64,000 nucleotides of DNA, taken from Nitrospiraceae bacterium. GTDB taxonomy: Bacteria; Nitrospirota; Nitrospiria; Nitrospirales; Nitrospiraceae. How positions within the stretch are numbered: the stretch's first letter is position 1; each line of letters opens with the position of its first letter. The translations under genes were made by a program, and so were the position numbers. The stretch spans positions 124,001 to 188,000 of the forward strand of contig JAHBWI010000006.1 in assembly GCA_019637075.1 (NCBI GenBank), given 5' to 3'. The notes below the pieces were generated by a model. That model ran no database searches and was not told the DNA's origin. It saw only the letters and a program-made list of their open reading frames with translations. Positions 26,340 to 35,227 of this stretch are shown here, one piece after another.

Positions 26340-26927
26340 ATGCACGTCACAACCGGGATCGATCACATCACTCTCTGCGTGGAGAATCTCGATGCAGCGG
26401 AGTTCCTTTTCACCAAAGTGCTGGGCTTCGATCTCTTGTGGTCGGCGCGCGATGTCGGCAGCGAGAAATCCTCGATGGATACGGTGGTCGTGCAGCGGGG
26501 AACCGCCCGGATCGCGCTCATGCAGGGCCGCGACAAGGTGTTGCGCTCCCAGATCAACGAATTCATCGGCCGGTTCGGGCAGGGCGTCCAGCACTTCGCG
26601 CTCGAGGTGGAAGACATCGAAGCCGTGTGCCGTGAGTGGGAGGAGCACGGCGTCAAATTCAGCGGCCCGCTGAAAGAAGGGCGAGACGGTTTCGGGCCGC
26701 TCAAGCAACGATTCACGTACCCGCTCTTTCCGGCCAGCGGGCTTTTTATCGAGCTCACGCAGCGGGAACAGGGCGGAGAAAAATCCCAAACGTTTGTCCG
26801 CAGCACCGTCGAATCCCTCTATCGAGACATTGAGCGGGATCAGGCACTGGGCGTCGAGCGCACGATCATCGATTACGGCTCGCCCGCTGCTCCGAAAAAG
26901 CGCAGACCGTTGAAGCACGCGTCCTGA
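26340..26927 (+). CDS. VOC-family dioxygenase-like protein (half-size 4-hydroxyphenylpyruvate dioxygenase relative)
   Basis: 195 residues from ATG 26340, chosen for the GAGGAGG 7 bp upstream rather than the longer open frame from 26169. It is a single vicinal-oxygen-chelate module. Metal ligands of the 2-His-1-Glu type are visible: H in TGIDHITLCV, H in GVQHFALEV and E in LFIELTQRE. The second half resembles the catalytic VOC domain of 4-hydroxyphenylpyruvate dioxygenase (RFTYPLFPASGLF). Standing directly before homogentisate dioxygenase and fumarylacetoacetase genes, it may produce homogentisate, although known HPPDs have two VOC domains and about 350 residues. Confidence 0.7.
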   Translation: MHVTTGIDHITLCVENLDAAEFLFTKVLGFDLLWSARDVGSEKSSMDTVVVQRGTARIALMQGRDKVLRSQINEFIGRFGQGVQHFALEVEDIEAVCREWEEHGVKFSGPLKEGRDGFGPLKQRFTYPLFPASGLFIELTQREQGGEKSQTFVRSTVESLYRDIERDQALGVERTIIDYGSPAAPKKRRPLKHAS

Positions 26928-26962
26928 CGATCACATCGCGCCTCCGGCAAGGGGGGTCGGCC

Positions 26963-28072
26963 ATGTATCTCACAAAGAAGGGCAAGGCGCCTCACCAGGC
27001 CCACGTCGGGATCCCCGAGGGACTCTGCGAAGAAGAGCATGGACGGGAAGGGTTCGCGGGGGCGGTCTCGCACCTCTATCGAACGCATCCCCCGACGGCC
27101 TGGGTCAGGATCGAGGGGCCGCTCAAACCGCGCGCCTTTGCCTACCGTAAGATTCGCGGAACGGATTCCCCGACCCGCTCCAACCTTCCCATCCCCATCA
27201 TGCAGAGCCGGGACGCAGTGCTTTCTGCTTGGTGCCGGCTCGACAGCATGCCGCACTTCATCCGGAACGCAGACGGCGATGAGGTGCACTTCGTCCACCA
27301 AGGCACGGGACGTTGCGAGACTGATTACGGCACGCTGCACTATGAACCGGGCGACTATCTGCTGATTCCCAAAGGCACCACCTACCGCATCCATGTGGAC
27401 GCCGGTCCTTCATTGCTCTTGATCATTGAGACGCCGACGGCAGTGGCCTTGCCGGAGCGGGGGCCGCTTGGACAGCACGCCCTCTTCGATAAAGGGGTGA
27501 TTGCCGCCCCGGAGCTGGGCATGGGAGATGCTCCGGACCTCGAGGGTTGCGAATGGGAAGTGGCCATCAAACGCCACAACGAATACACCAGGGTGTTTTA
27601 TCCCTTCTATCCGATGGACGTGGTCGGCTGGAAAGGCGATCTCTGGGCGGCCAAGCTGAATGTACGGGACATCCGACCGGTCACCAGCCCTCGGTATCAC
27701 TTGCCGCCCAGCGTTCACGGGACATTCCAGGCGGGAGGCTGCCTGATTTCGACATTCGTTCCGCGGCCGCTCGAAAGCGATCCGGACGCGTTGCGCGTGC
27801 CGTTCTACCATCGAAACATGGACTATGACGAGGTGCTGTTCTATCACGACGGAGAATTCTTCAGTCGCGCCGGCATTCAACCAGGCATGTTGACGCTACA
27901 CCCGCAAGGCATCCATCACGGCCCGCAGCCGCAAGCCGTCCAGGCCAGCAAAGGAAAGACCCATACGAACGAGATCGCCGTCATGATCGAATCCAAGAGC
28001 CCGTTCATGGTGACACCTGAGCTAGAGGCCGCGGAGATCGACGGCTACGCCTTGAGTTGGAGCAGGCCATGA
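26963..28072 (+). CDS. hmgA: Homogentisate 1,2-dioxygenase-like protein
   Basis: 369 residues; opens the homogentisate ring to maleylacetoacetate. It is a cupin-fold protein with the family's signature YHRNMDYDEVLFYHDGEF (metal His and Glu) and TLHPQGIHHGPQP (third ligand His). Upstream blocks DEVHFVHQGTG and YEPGDYLLIPKGTTY are the N-terminal cupin. It is shorter than human HGD (445) but similar to short bacterial versions. Its TGA overlaps the ATG of the next gene (ATGA), so the two are translationally coupled. The short size leaves a small chance of another aromatic ring dioxygenase. Confidence 0.85.
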   Translation: MYLTKKGKAPHQAHVGIPEGLCEEEHGREGFAGAVSHLYRTHPPTAWVRIEGPLKPRAFAYRKIRGTDSPTRSNLPIPIMQSRDAVLSAWCRLDSMPHFIRNADGDEVHFVHQGTGRCETDYGTLHYEPGDYLLIPKGTTYRIHVDAGPSLLLIIETPTAVALPERGPLGQHALFDKGVIAAPELGMGDAPDLEGCEWEVAIKRHNEYTRVFYPFYPMDVVGWKGDLWAAKLNVRDIRPVTSPRYHLPPSVHGTFQAGGCLISTFVPRPLESDPDALRVPFYHRNMDYDEVLFYHDGEFFSRAGIQPGMLTLHPQGIHHGPQPQAVQASKGKTHTNEIAVMIESKSPFMVTPELEAAEIDGYALSWSRP

Positions 28073-29058
28073 AATTGGTCACGTTCCAGGTGCGCACTCC
28101 GGTGGGAAACTTCGCGCGTGTGGGAGCCATGCACAATGGGGCATTCGTGGACCTCAACATGGCATATGCGCGGCTGCTGGCGGACGAATGTGAAACCCAG
28201 CCTCGGCGACTGGCCGACGCTCACGTTCCGGCCACCATGCTGGAGTTTCTTGAAGGCGGCCCCTCCGCGATGGCCGCGGCGCGGAAGGCCGTGGAACATG
28301 TGAGTACGCTGGGCTCCACCACCGAGGGTCCGGAGGGAGAGGCTGTGTTTTATTCTCCGACCTCCGTGCGACTGGCTCCGCCATTGCCGAATCCACCCTC
28401 GCTCCGCGACTTTATCGCCTTCGAAGAACACATCGCCGCGACATCGACGCGGCGAGGCCAGCCGATTCCGCCGGAATGGTACAAGATGCCGGTCTACTAT
28501 AAGGGCAACCCCCGCACGATTATCGGTCCTGAACAGGACCTGGCCTGGCCGCTCGACACGACGAAGCTGGACTATGAGCTGGAACTAGCCTGTGTCATCG
28601 GTCGGAAGGGAAAGGATATCGCCGAACAGGACGCGCCGAACTACGTCGCCGGCTACACGATCATGAACGACTTCAGCGCCCGGGATATCCAATTTCAGGA
28701 AATGGCCTGCCGGCTGGGCCCGGCGAAGGGAAAGGATTTTGCGACCGCCATCGGACCCTGCCTCGTCACGCCGGATGAAATCCCTGACCTGAGCAGGCTG
28801 ACGATGGTGGCGCGGGTCAACGGAGAAGAATGGTCGCGCGGGCGATTCGGCACGATCCATTGGTCCTTCCCGCAGATGATCGCACACGTGTCCCGCGGTG
28901 AGTCGATCTATCCTGGAGACCTGTTCGGCTCGGGAACCGTGGGCGGGGGATGTGGGCTCGAACTGGACCGCTACTTGAAGCCAGGCGATGTGGTGCAATT
29001 GGAAATTCAACCGATCGGGGTGCTGACAACCAGGGTGGTGGGCGTTTCGTCCCACTAG
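28069..29058 (+). CDS. Fumarylacetoacetate hydrolase family protein
   Basis: 329 residues from ATG 28069, overlapping hmgA by ATGA. FAH hydrolyses fumarylacetoacetate (or maleylacetoacetate in short pathways) to fumarate and acetoacetate. Features: FEEHIAAT with the catalytic His, YYKGNPRTIIGP, the metal-binding acidic residues in LDYELELACVIGRKGKD, YTIMNDFSARDIQ, GPCLVTPDEIPD and FGSGTVGGGCGLE. No maleylacetoacetate isomerase gene is nearby. The acetoacetate formed could feed the thiolase further down the unit. Confidence 0.88.
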   Translation: MKLVTFQVRTPVGNFARVGAMHNGAFVDLNMAYARLLADECETQPRRLADAHVPATMLEFLEGGPSAMAAARKAVEHVSTLGSTTEGPEGEAVFYSPTSVRLAPPLPNPPSLRDFIAFEEHIAATSTRRGQPIPPEWYKMPVYYKGNPRTIIGPEQDLAWPLDTTKLDYELELACVIGRKGKDIAEQDAPNYVAGYTIMNDFSARDIQFQEMACRLGPAKGKDFATAIGPCLVTPDEIPDLSRLTMVARVNGEEWSRGRFGTIHWSFPQMIAHVSRGESIYPGDLFGSGTVGGGCGLELDRYLKPGDVVQLEIQPIGVLTTRVVGVSSH

Positions 29059-29076
29059 CCGCAACGAGGTCGGATC

Positions 29077-29829
29077 ATGAGCCTCATCCTCGATGAACGG
29101 GCTCTCGCCGAGCTGGTGCAACAGCAGCGTGAGATCTACGATGATCCGGCGTTCGACAGCAAGCTGGAAGCGATCATTCGTGACGGCTCCGAGACCAAGC
29201 TGAGCGGCTGGGAAATCCTCAGGATCTTGCACACCTCCCGCTGCGTCTACTTCGACACCCACGTGGAGGTGGTGTCGGGTCATCACACCGCGACCTACCT
29301 TCGGTTTGACTCGATCGCCCGTTACCCCCATCTGATCAAGCTGCTGGCGGCCGACATGGCCGACTGGATCCGGCGGGCATTCCGTCAGGCGCCGCCGACC
29401 GGCATCCTGACCACCGCCTCTGCTGCGCAGTCTCTCGCCCATGGGATCGCGGAGGAACTGCGCCACACGATGCCCCTGCGCGTAACCCTCACACCCTACA
29501 GTCACGAAACTGGACGCATCGGGACCGACATTGCTGTCGGCACAGTACACAAGGGCGAACGGTTTGTGGCGCTCAACGACGTCACGACGCGGGGGAATTG
29601 CGTCGGCAAGCTCGGCAAGGTCGTGACAGATCAGGGCGGCCAGCTCGTCGGCATGATGGTCTTCGCGCGTCGCGACAGCGGTCAGTTCCCGCTCATGAAA
29701 GAGCTCACGACGCAATACCCGTTTTACTACACGACGGATCTCGACATGCCCCAATGGGAACCGGCTCAGTGTCCGCCATGCCGGGCGCTGAAGCCCCTGT
29801 TAGCCTGGAGAGATATGCCCGAACTCTGA
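29077..29829 (+). CDS. Phosphoribosyltransferase-fold protein of unknown role
   Basis: 250 residues. Residues about 85-200 resemble type I phosphoribosyltransferases such as PyrE: TGILTTASAAQSLAHGIAEEL, then FVALNDVTTRGNCVGKLGKVV in place of the PRPP-binding motif VxxxDDVxTTG, with the first acidic residue replaced by Asn. A C-terminal CPPCRALKPLLAW could be a small metal site, as in some archaeal PyrE-like proteins. It lies in the middle of the catabolic unit between fumarylacetoacetase and E1-alpha, where no nucleotide enzyme is expected. The catalytic role is unclear because of the altered motif. Confidence 0.6.
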   Translation: MSLILDERALAELVQQQREIYDDPAFDSKLEAIIRDGSETKLSGWEILRILHTSRCVYFDTHVEVVSGHHTATYLRFDSIARYPHLIKLLAADMADWIRRAFRQAPPTGILTTASAAQSLAHGIAEELRHTMPLRVTLTPYSHETGRIGTDIAVGTVHKGERFVALNDVTTRGNCVGKLGKVVTDQGGQLVGMMVFARRDSGQFPLMKELTTQYPFYYTTDLDMPQWEPAQCPPCRALKPLLAWRDMPEL

Positions 29830-29855
29830 TCCTGCTACCCTGCGAGGAGGCGCCT

Positions 29856-30854
29856 ATGGACTTGGCAGAGGCGACGAAAGCCATCAAGCGAGCAGATCTC
29901 CTGCAGATGTACTACTACCTCCGGCTCACCCGATCACTGGAAGACCGCATCACGGCCCTCTATCGTCAGGGGCGCATCGTCGGCGGCGTCTATACGAGCC
30001 ACGGCATGGAAGCCATCGCCGTGGGCTATGCATCCGCGCTCGAGCGCGATGACGTGATCGCGCCGTTCCATCGGGACATGGGCGCCTTCCTGATCCGGGG
30101 ATTCTCTCCGGGCGAAATCATCGCGCAATATCTGGGAAAGCGCACCGGCCCGACCAAAGGCAAGGACGGCAACGTGCACATGGGGGATTTGAAACGTGGC
30201 GTCATCGGCTTCGTCAGCCATCTGGCCGACAACATGCCGGTTGCGACCGGCCTCGCGCTCGCGTTCAAGATCCGAGGGGAATCGCGGGTCGCCATTGCCG
30301 GTACCGGCGACGGAGGTTCCAGCCGCGGCGATTTCCACGAGGCAATGAACTTTGCAGCGGTGCGCAAGTTGCCGGTCGTGTTCTTCTGCACCAACAACCA
30401 GTACGCCTATTCGACGCCCATGCGGCTGCAGATGGCGATCACCGATGTCGTGGAGCGGGCCAAGGCCTACGGCATGCCGGGAGAAATCGTGGACGGGAAC
30501 GACGTCGCCGCAGTGTATCTGTCATCCAAGCAGGCGATTGCCCAGGCGCGTTCCGGTGGGGGCCCAACGTTTCTCGAATTCAAAACGATGCGGATGCACG
30601 GCCATTCGGAACACGACCCCGCCAAGTATGTGCCCCGTGAGTTGCTGGAGGAATGGAAGAAGAAAGATCCGATCCTCAAAGCGGAACGGTTGCTCACGGA
30701 GCTTGGGTACGGCAATGAGTCGTACTTTCACGATGTGGAAGAGCGGGCGAAGAAAGACATAGAGGCCGGCCTTGAGTTCGCCGAGCACAGCCCGCTGCCT
30801 GATGGCCCCGAAGTGCTGGAGGGAGTCTTCGCAGACACAGCGGAAAGCCATTAA
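29856..30854 (+). CDS. 2-oxoacid dehydrogenase E1 component, alpha subunit
   Basis: 332 residues from ATG 29856 with GAGGAGG upstream; the longer open frame to 29598 overlaps the previous gene and is not used. Thiamine-diphosphate-dependent decarboxylation of a 2-oxoacid. The ThDP motif GDGGSSRGDFHEAMNFAAVRK...NN and the activation-loop segment RMHGHSEHD are present. It forms an operon with E1-beta and E2. The neighbouring leucine, valine and propionate genes favour a branched-chain 2-oxoacid dehydrogenase, but pyruvate or acetoin substrates cannot be excluded by sequence alone. Confidence 0.9.
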   Translation: MDLAEATKAIKRADLLQMYYYLRLTRSLEDRITALYRQGRIVGGVYTSHGMEAIAVGYASALERDDVIAPFHRDMGAFLIRGFSPGEIIAQYLGKRTGPTKGKDGNVHMGDLKRGVIGFVSHLADNMPVATGLALAFKIRGESRVAIAGTGDGGSSRGDFHEAMNFAAVRKLPVVFFCTNNQYAYSTPMRLQMAITDVVERAKAYGMPGEIVDGNDVAAVYLSSKQAIAQARSGGGPTFLEFKTMRMHGHSEHDPAKYVPRELLEEWKKKDPILKAERLLTELGYGNESYFHDVEERAKKDIEAGLEFAEHSPLPDGPEVLEGVFADTAESH

Positions 30855-30880
30855 CCGGCCCGGCTCGGGAAGGAGTACCC

Positions 30881-31876
30881 ATGACGACGACGGCGGCAGC
30901 TACCGGCGAAGTGACCTACCTGGAAGCGATCTCCCAAGCCCTGGACGAAGAAATGACGCGCGACGAGCGGGTCTTTCTCTTGGGCGAGGACATCGGCATC
31001 TACGGCGGGGCCTTCAAGATTACCGAGGGCTTTCTCCAGAAGTACGGGGAATGGCGGGTGATCGACACGCCCTTGGCGGAATCCGGGTTCGTGGGAGCCG
31101 CCATCGGCGCGGCGATGATGGGTCTGCGTCCGGTGGTGGAAATGCAGTTCGCCGACTTCATCTCCTGCGCCTTCGACCAGATCACCGAGGTTGCGGCAAA
31201 AAATCACTACCGCTGGGGAGCGGCCGTGCCGATGGTGATCCGCGCGCCGTTCGGAGGCGGTGTCCACGGCGGCCCCTTCCATTCGGAATGTCCAGAAGGC
31301 TGGTTCTTCCATTCACCCGGATTGAAGCTGGTGGCTCCGTCCACTCCCTACGATGCCAAGGGTCTCCTGAAGGCAGCGATCCGCGACCCCAACCCGGTCA
31401 TTTATTTCGAACACAAGTTTCTCTATCGGCGGATCAAGGCCGCCCTGCCGGCTGAGGATTACGTGGTCCCGATCGGCCAGGCCGATATCAAGCGATCTGG
31501 CACCGACCTCTCCGTCATCACCTATGGCGCCATGGTGCACCTGGCGCTGGAGGCGGCCCAACTCTTGGCCAAGGACGGCATCGACGTGGAAGTGATCGAT
31601 CTGCGCACGCTGATCCCCCTCGACGGGGAGACGATCTACCACTCGGTGCGCAAGACCAGCAAGGCCATCCTGCTGCATGAGGACAACAAGACCGGCGGAA
31701 TCGGGGCCGAAATCGCCGCGCGATTGGCCGAAGACTGCTTCGACTGTTTGGACGGGCCGATCGTGCGAATCGCGGCGCCGGATACGCCGATCCCGTTCAG
31801 CACGCCGTTGGAAGAGTATTTTCTGCCGAAGACGAGCGACATCGTCGCGGCCGCCCATAAATTGGCAGCGTATTGA
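30881..31876 (+). CDS. 2-oxoacid dehydrogenase E1 component, beta subunit
   Basis: 331 residues from ATG 30881 (GGAAGGAG upstream). Partner of E1-alpha; residues VFLLGEDIGIYGGAFKITEG, VIDTPLAESGFVGAAIGAAMMGLRP and RAPFGGGVHGGPFHSE are classic E1-beta blocks. The C-terminal domain has VEVIDLRTLIPLD and LLHEDNKTGGIGAEIAA. 26 bp separate it from E1-alpha and 64 bp from E2. No E3 (dihydrolipoamide dehydrogenase) gene is in the window, so E3 must come from another locus. Confidence 0.93.
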   Translation: MTTTAAATGEVTYLEAISQALDEEMTRDERVFLLGEDIGIYGGAFKITEGFLQKYGEWRVIDTPLAESGFVGAAIGAAMMGLRPVVEMQFADFISCAFDQITEVAAKNHYRWGAAVPMVIRAPFGGGVHGGPFHSECPEGWFFHSPGLKLVAPSTPYDAKGLLKAAIRDPNPVIYFEHKFLYRRIKAALPAEDYVVPIGQADIKRSGTDLSVITYGAMVHLALEAAQLLAKDGIDVEVIDLRTLIPLDGETIYHSVRKTSKAILLHEDNKTGGIGAEIAARLAEDCFDCLDGPIVRIAAPDTPIPFSTPLEEYFLPKTSDIVAAAHKLAAY

Positions 31877-31940
31877 AGATCGAGGGACGCATCCTCATTT
31901 GCCGTTTCACGTCTGACAGCTGACGTCCGACGAGGCTCCA

Positions 31941-33083
31941 ATGGCGACCGAAATCATCATGCCTCAGCTTGGAGAAAGCATCGCCGAAGGCACCGTCGTC
32001 AAATGGCTGTTCCCGGTGGGAGACCTCGTCCAGAAAGACCAGCCGCTGCTCGAGGTGGAAACCGAAAAGGTGACGCTGGAGATTCCCTCACCGGCGACGG
32101 GCCGATTGACCGAGGTCCTGGTGAAACAGGGAGCCACCGTTCCGGTCGGCACTCTGCTGGCACGGATCGACAGCGCCCCCCCGAGCGAGGTGATCAACCG
32201 GGTCGGTGGCGTCGTGGTCCGTCAAGCGGCAGGGATGACTGGAAGCCCTGAACACCACTCACCGGCTGTTCGCCAGTTGGCAAAGGAACATGGGGTGGAC
32301 CTCGCTCAGCTAAAGGGAAGCGGGACCGGCGGACGAGTCACCAAGAAAGATGTGCTGGATTTCGTCGCCGCTCATGCATCTTCGACCGATCAAAGCCGAC
32401 CCTCGCCACCGAAGGCAGCCGACGACGAAGTCCTGCCTTTGACGCCCATGCGAAGGACGATCGCCGAACGAATGGTGAACAGTCGTCACACGGCAGCCCA
32501 CGTAACCACGGTGTTCGAAGCCGACTTCTCGCACGTCGCGAAGGTCCGAGACGGGCACAGCTTGACGTACCTGCCTTTCGTCATTCGAGCCGTGGGCCAA
32601 AGCCTCCACGACGTGCCGCTCCTGAACTCCTCATGGAGAGACGACGGTATCATCCTCAAAAAGGACATCCATGTCGGAATCGCGACGGCCTTGGACGACG
32701 GACTGCTGGTGCCGGTAGTCAGACATGCAGACCGCAAGGGGGTGAAAGAACTGGCGGATGCCGTGGCGGATCTGGCGGAACGGGCGCGGTCCAAACAGTT
32801 GCAGCCAGACGAAACGCAGGGAGGGACCTTCACGATCACCAATCACGGAGGGTTCGGCAGTCTTTTCAGCGCACCGATCATCCACCAACCACAGATCGCC
32901 ATCCTCGGGGTCGGCGCCATCCAGAAGCGGGCCGTGGTAATCAATGACGCCATCGCGATCAGACCGATGGGATACTTGAGCCTATCCTTCGATCATCGTG
33001 TGATCGACGGTGCGACGGCCGACCGGTTCATGGCCAAGGTCAAAACACGTCTTGAGCAGAGCGATTGGGAGAAGCAGCTGTGA
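31941..33083 (+). CDS. 2-oxoacid dehydrogenase E2 component (dihydrolipoyl acyltransferase)
   Basis: 380 residues. Residues 1-78: one lipoyl domain with the lipoylated Lys in VETEKVTLEIPSP. A linker follows, then the peripheral-subunit-binding domain (SPAVRQLAKEHGVDLAQLKGSGTGGRVTKKDV, about residues 105-145). The catalytic domain has the terminal HRVIDGATADRFM (H-x-x-x-D-G). It transfers the acyl group from E1 to CoA. Overlaps the thiolase start by GTGA. Specificity is not readable, but context suggests branched-chain acyl groups. Confidence 0.93.
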   Translation: MATEIIMPQLGESIAEGTVVKWLFPVGDLVQKDQPLLEVETEKVTLEIPSPATGRLTEVLVKQGATVPVGTLLARIDSAPPSEVINRVGGVVVRQAAGMTGSPEHHSPAVRQLAKEHGVDLAQLKGSGTGGRVTKKDVLDFVAAHASSTDQSRPSPPKAADDEVLPLTPMRRTIAERMVNSRHTAAHVTTVFEADFSHVAKVRDGHSLTYLPFVIRAVGQSLHDVPLLNSSWRDDGIILKKDIHVGIATALDDGLLVPVVRHADRKGVKELADAVADLAERARSKQLQPDETQGGTFTITNHGGFGSLFSAPIIHQPQIAILGVGAIQKRAVVINDAIAIRPMGYLSLSFDHRVIDGATADRFMAKVKTRLEQSDWEKQL

Positions 33084-34270
33084 GCAGAACAGAACGGGTG
33101 GTCATCGTGAGCGCAGCGCGAACACCGATGGGCAGTTTCAACGGTATGTTCAGCTCCGTGCCTGCTACCAAGCTGGGCAGTATCGCCATCGCCGAGGCGT
33201 TGAAGCGGATCCATCTCGCGCCGGAACAGGTGGACGAGGTCTTGATGGGTTGCGTACTGACCGCAGGACTGGGGCAAGCGCCGGCCAGGCAAGCTTCCAT
33301 CGGCGCCGGCATTCCCAGTTCGGTCGGCGCCACGACAGTCAACAAGGTCTGCGGCTCCAGCCTGAAGACCGTCATCATGGCAGCCCAGGCGATCGCGCTG
33401 GGCGAGGCCGGCGTTGTTGTGGCAGGCGGCATGGAGAATATGACACGGGCACCCTACCTGTTGGAGAAGGCGCGACAGGGGTATCGGTTGGGACATGCTG
33501 AGCTGGTGGACAGCTTGATTAAAGACGGCCTGTGGGACGTGTACAACCAATTCCACATGGGCATCGGGGGGGAACGCTGCGCCGCTCGATACCAATTGAC
33601 CAGGCAAGAGGTGGACGACTTTGCGTTGGAAAGTTACCGCCGCGCCAGAGCCGCGATGGCGATGGGGGCCTTCGCCCGGGAGATCGTGCCGGTGGCGGTG
33701 CCGCAGCGAAAGGGGGCGCCGCTCGTCATGTCGGTCGACGAGGAACCGAATCGCGTGGATCTCGGGAAGCTACGCGAGCTCAAGCCGGTCTTCCAGGATG
33801 ACGGCGTGCTGACCGTCGGCAACTCGCCTTCCTGCAATGACGGGGCTGCCGCATTGGTAGTCATGTCGGAGCACAAAGCCGCCCAGCTCGGGCTCGCTCC
33901 GCTGGCCCGCATCGTTGGATACGCCGGCGCGGCGCTGGCTCCCGAATGGTTCACGATTGCGCCCGTGGAAGCCATCAAGCTCGTGCTCAAGAAGACGGGG
34001 CTCTCGGTCGGAGAGATCGACCTGTTTGAAATCAATGAAGCGTTTTCCGCCGTCTCGCTGGCCGTCAATCGGGAGTTGGGGCTTGATGAAAAAACCGTCA
34101 ACGTGCACGGCGGCGCCGTTGCACTGGGGCACCCCATTGGCGCGACCGGAGCGCGCATCCTGACAACCCTGCTTTCCGCGATGGCAGCCCGGGGAGTCCG
34201 TCGAGGGTTAGCCAGCCTTTGCATCGGGGGCGGTGAAGCCTTGGCGATTATTGTCGAACGGGACGGGTGA
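33080..34270 (+). CDS. Acetyl-CoA C-acetyltransferase (thiolase)
   Basis: 396 residues from GTG 33080, overlapping the E2 stop (GTGA) with GGGAGAAG upstream. Cleaves acetoacetyl-CoA to two acetyl-CoA. The nucleophilic Cys is C91 in NKVCGSSLK; the C-terminal catalytic boxes are NVHGGAVALGHPIGATGAR (His) and CIGGGEA (second Cys). It would complete both the fumarylacetoacetate and the butyryl-CoA routes encoded around it. Full length and typical of the biodegradative type. Confidence 0.95.
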   Translation: MSRTERVVIVSAARTPMGSFNGMFSSVPATKLGSIAIAEALKRIHLAPEQVDEVLMGCVLTAGLGQAPARQASIGAGIPSSVGATTVNKVCGSSLKTVIMAAQAIALGEAGVVVAGGMENMTRAPYLLEKARQGYRLGHAELVDSLIKDGLWDVYNQFHMGIGGERCAARYQLTRQEVDDFALESYRRARAAMAMGAFAREIVPVAVPQRKGAPLVMSVDEEPNRVDLGKLRELKPVFQDDGVLTVGNSPSCNDGAAALVVMSEHKAAQLGLAPLARIVGYAGAALAPEWFTIAPVEAIKLVLKKTGLSVGEIDLFEINEAFSAVSLAVNRELGLDEKTVNVHGGAVALGHPIGATGARILTTLLSAMAARGVRRGLASLCIGGGEALAIIVERDG

Positions 34271-34324
34271 TCGGCAAGGAGTGATCGGTTCTACCGGTCT
34301 CACCCGACGCATCACGAGGCGAAT

Positions 34325-35227
34325 GTGACGCCGGACATCAGGACCATCGGCATCGTCGGAGCAGGTCAAATGGGCCGCGGCATCAGCCAGGTCTGCGCCG
34401 CAGCCGGGTTTGACGTGCTGCTCGTCGACGTGACGGAAGCGCTCCTCGGGGAAGCTCTCGTCAAAATGCAGGCCGCCGTGGACAAGGCCATCGAACGGGG
34501 CGGCCTCGGTCACCGGCAGGCCGATAGCGTCATGGCATCGATCCATCCGACCACACAGCTCGAGCGGTTGCAGGAAGCCCAGCTCGTCATCGAGGCGATT
34601 CCGGAAGACCTCCTGCGCAAAGAGAAACTCTTCGCCGCACTGCACTCCCTCTGTCGGCCGCAAACCGTCCTGGCCAGCAACACATCCTCCATCTCGATCA
34701 CGAAACTGGGCTCGGCCTCCGGGCGGTCGGGACGTGTAGTCGGGCTGCACTTCATGAACCCTGCGCCGGTGATGCAATTGGTGGAGATCGTCCGCGGTCT
34801 CGAGACCTCCGATGAGACGATGGCCGTGGCGCTCGACTTCGTGAAGCGGCTCGGGAAAATTTCCGTCGTGGCCAAAGACGTGCCGGGATTCATCGTCAAC
34901 CGGGTCCTCATGCCCATGATCAATGAAGCCGTGTTCGCGTTCGAAGAAGGCGTCGCGTCAGCCGAAGATATCGATCTCGCCATGAGGACCGGCGCGAACC
35001 ATCCGGTGGGGCCCCTGGCGCTGGCCGACCGCATCGGATTGGATACGGTCCTTGCCATCTGCGACGTGTTGCTCAGAGACCTCGGTGATCCCAAATTTCG
35101 CGCCGCTCCCCTGCTTCGTCGATACGTCGAAGCGGGCTGGCTGGGGCGTAAAACGGGCCGTGGCTTTTACGACTATCGGGAGCAGGAAGCCGGCAGCCCT
35201 CAATTCTCGGCGCAAGCAAGACGCTGA
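34325..35227 (+). CDS. 3-hydroxybutyryl-CoA dehydrogenase
   Basis: 300 residues from GTG 34325. NAD(P)-dependent oxidation of 3-hydroxybutyryl-CoA to acetoacetyl-CoA. The Rossmann motif [15 protein letters not shown], catalytic His in [18 protein letters not shown], Glu in that same block, and [20 protein letters not shown] are all present. Length is typical of the short (Hbd) type rather than multifunctional FadB. The stop overlaps the mutase ATG by one base (TGATG), so the two are coupled. Confidence 0.95.
   Translation: MTPDIRTIGIVGAGQMGRGISQVCAAAGFDVLLVDVTEALLGEALVKMQAAVDKAIERGGLGHRQADSVMASIHPTTQLERLQEAQLVIEAIPEDLLRKEKLFAALHSLCRPQTVLASNTSSISITKLGSASGRSGRVVGLHFMNPAPVMQLVEIVRGLETSDETMAVALDFVKRLGKISVVAKDVPGFIVNRVLMPMINEAVFAFEEGVASAEDIDLAMRTGANHPVGPLALADRIGLDTVLAICDVLLRDLGDPKFRAAPLLRRYVEAGWLGRKTGRGFYDYREQEAGSPQFSAQARR

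Noticed and set aside
28585-29754. 389-codon open frame on the minus strand
   Set aside because: Antisense to the FAH and PRTase-like genes; His/Arg/Asp-rich composition typical of reverse-strand shadows.
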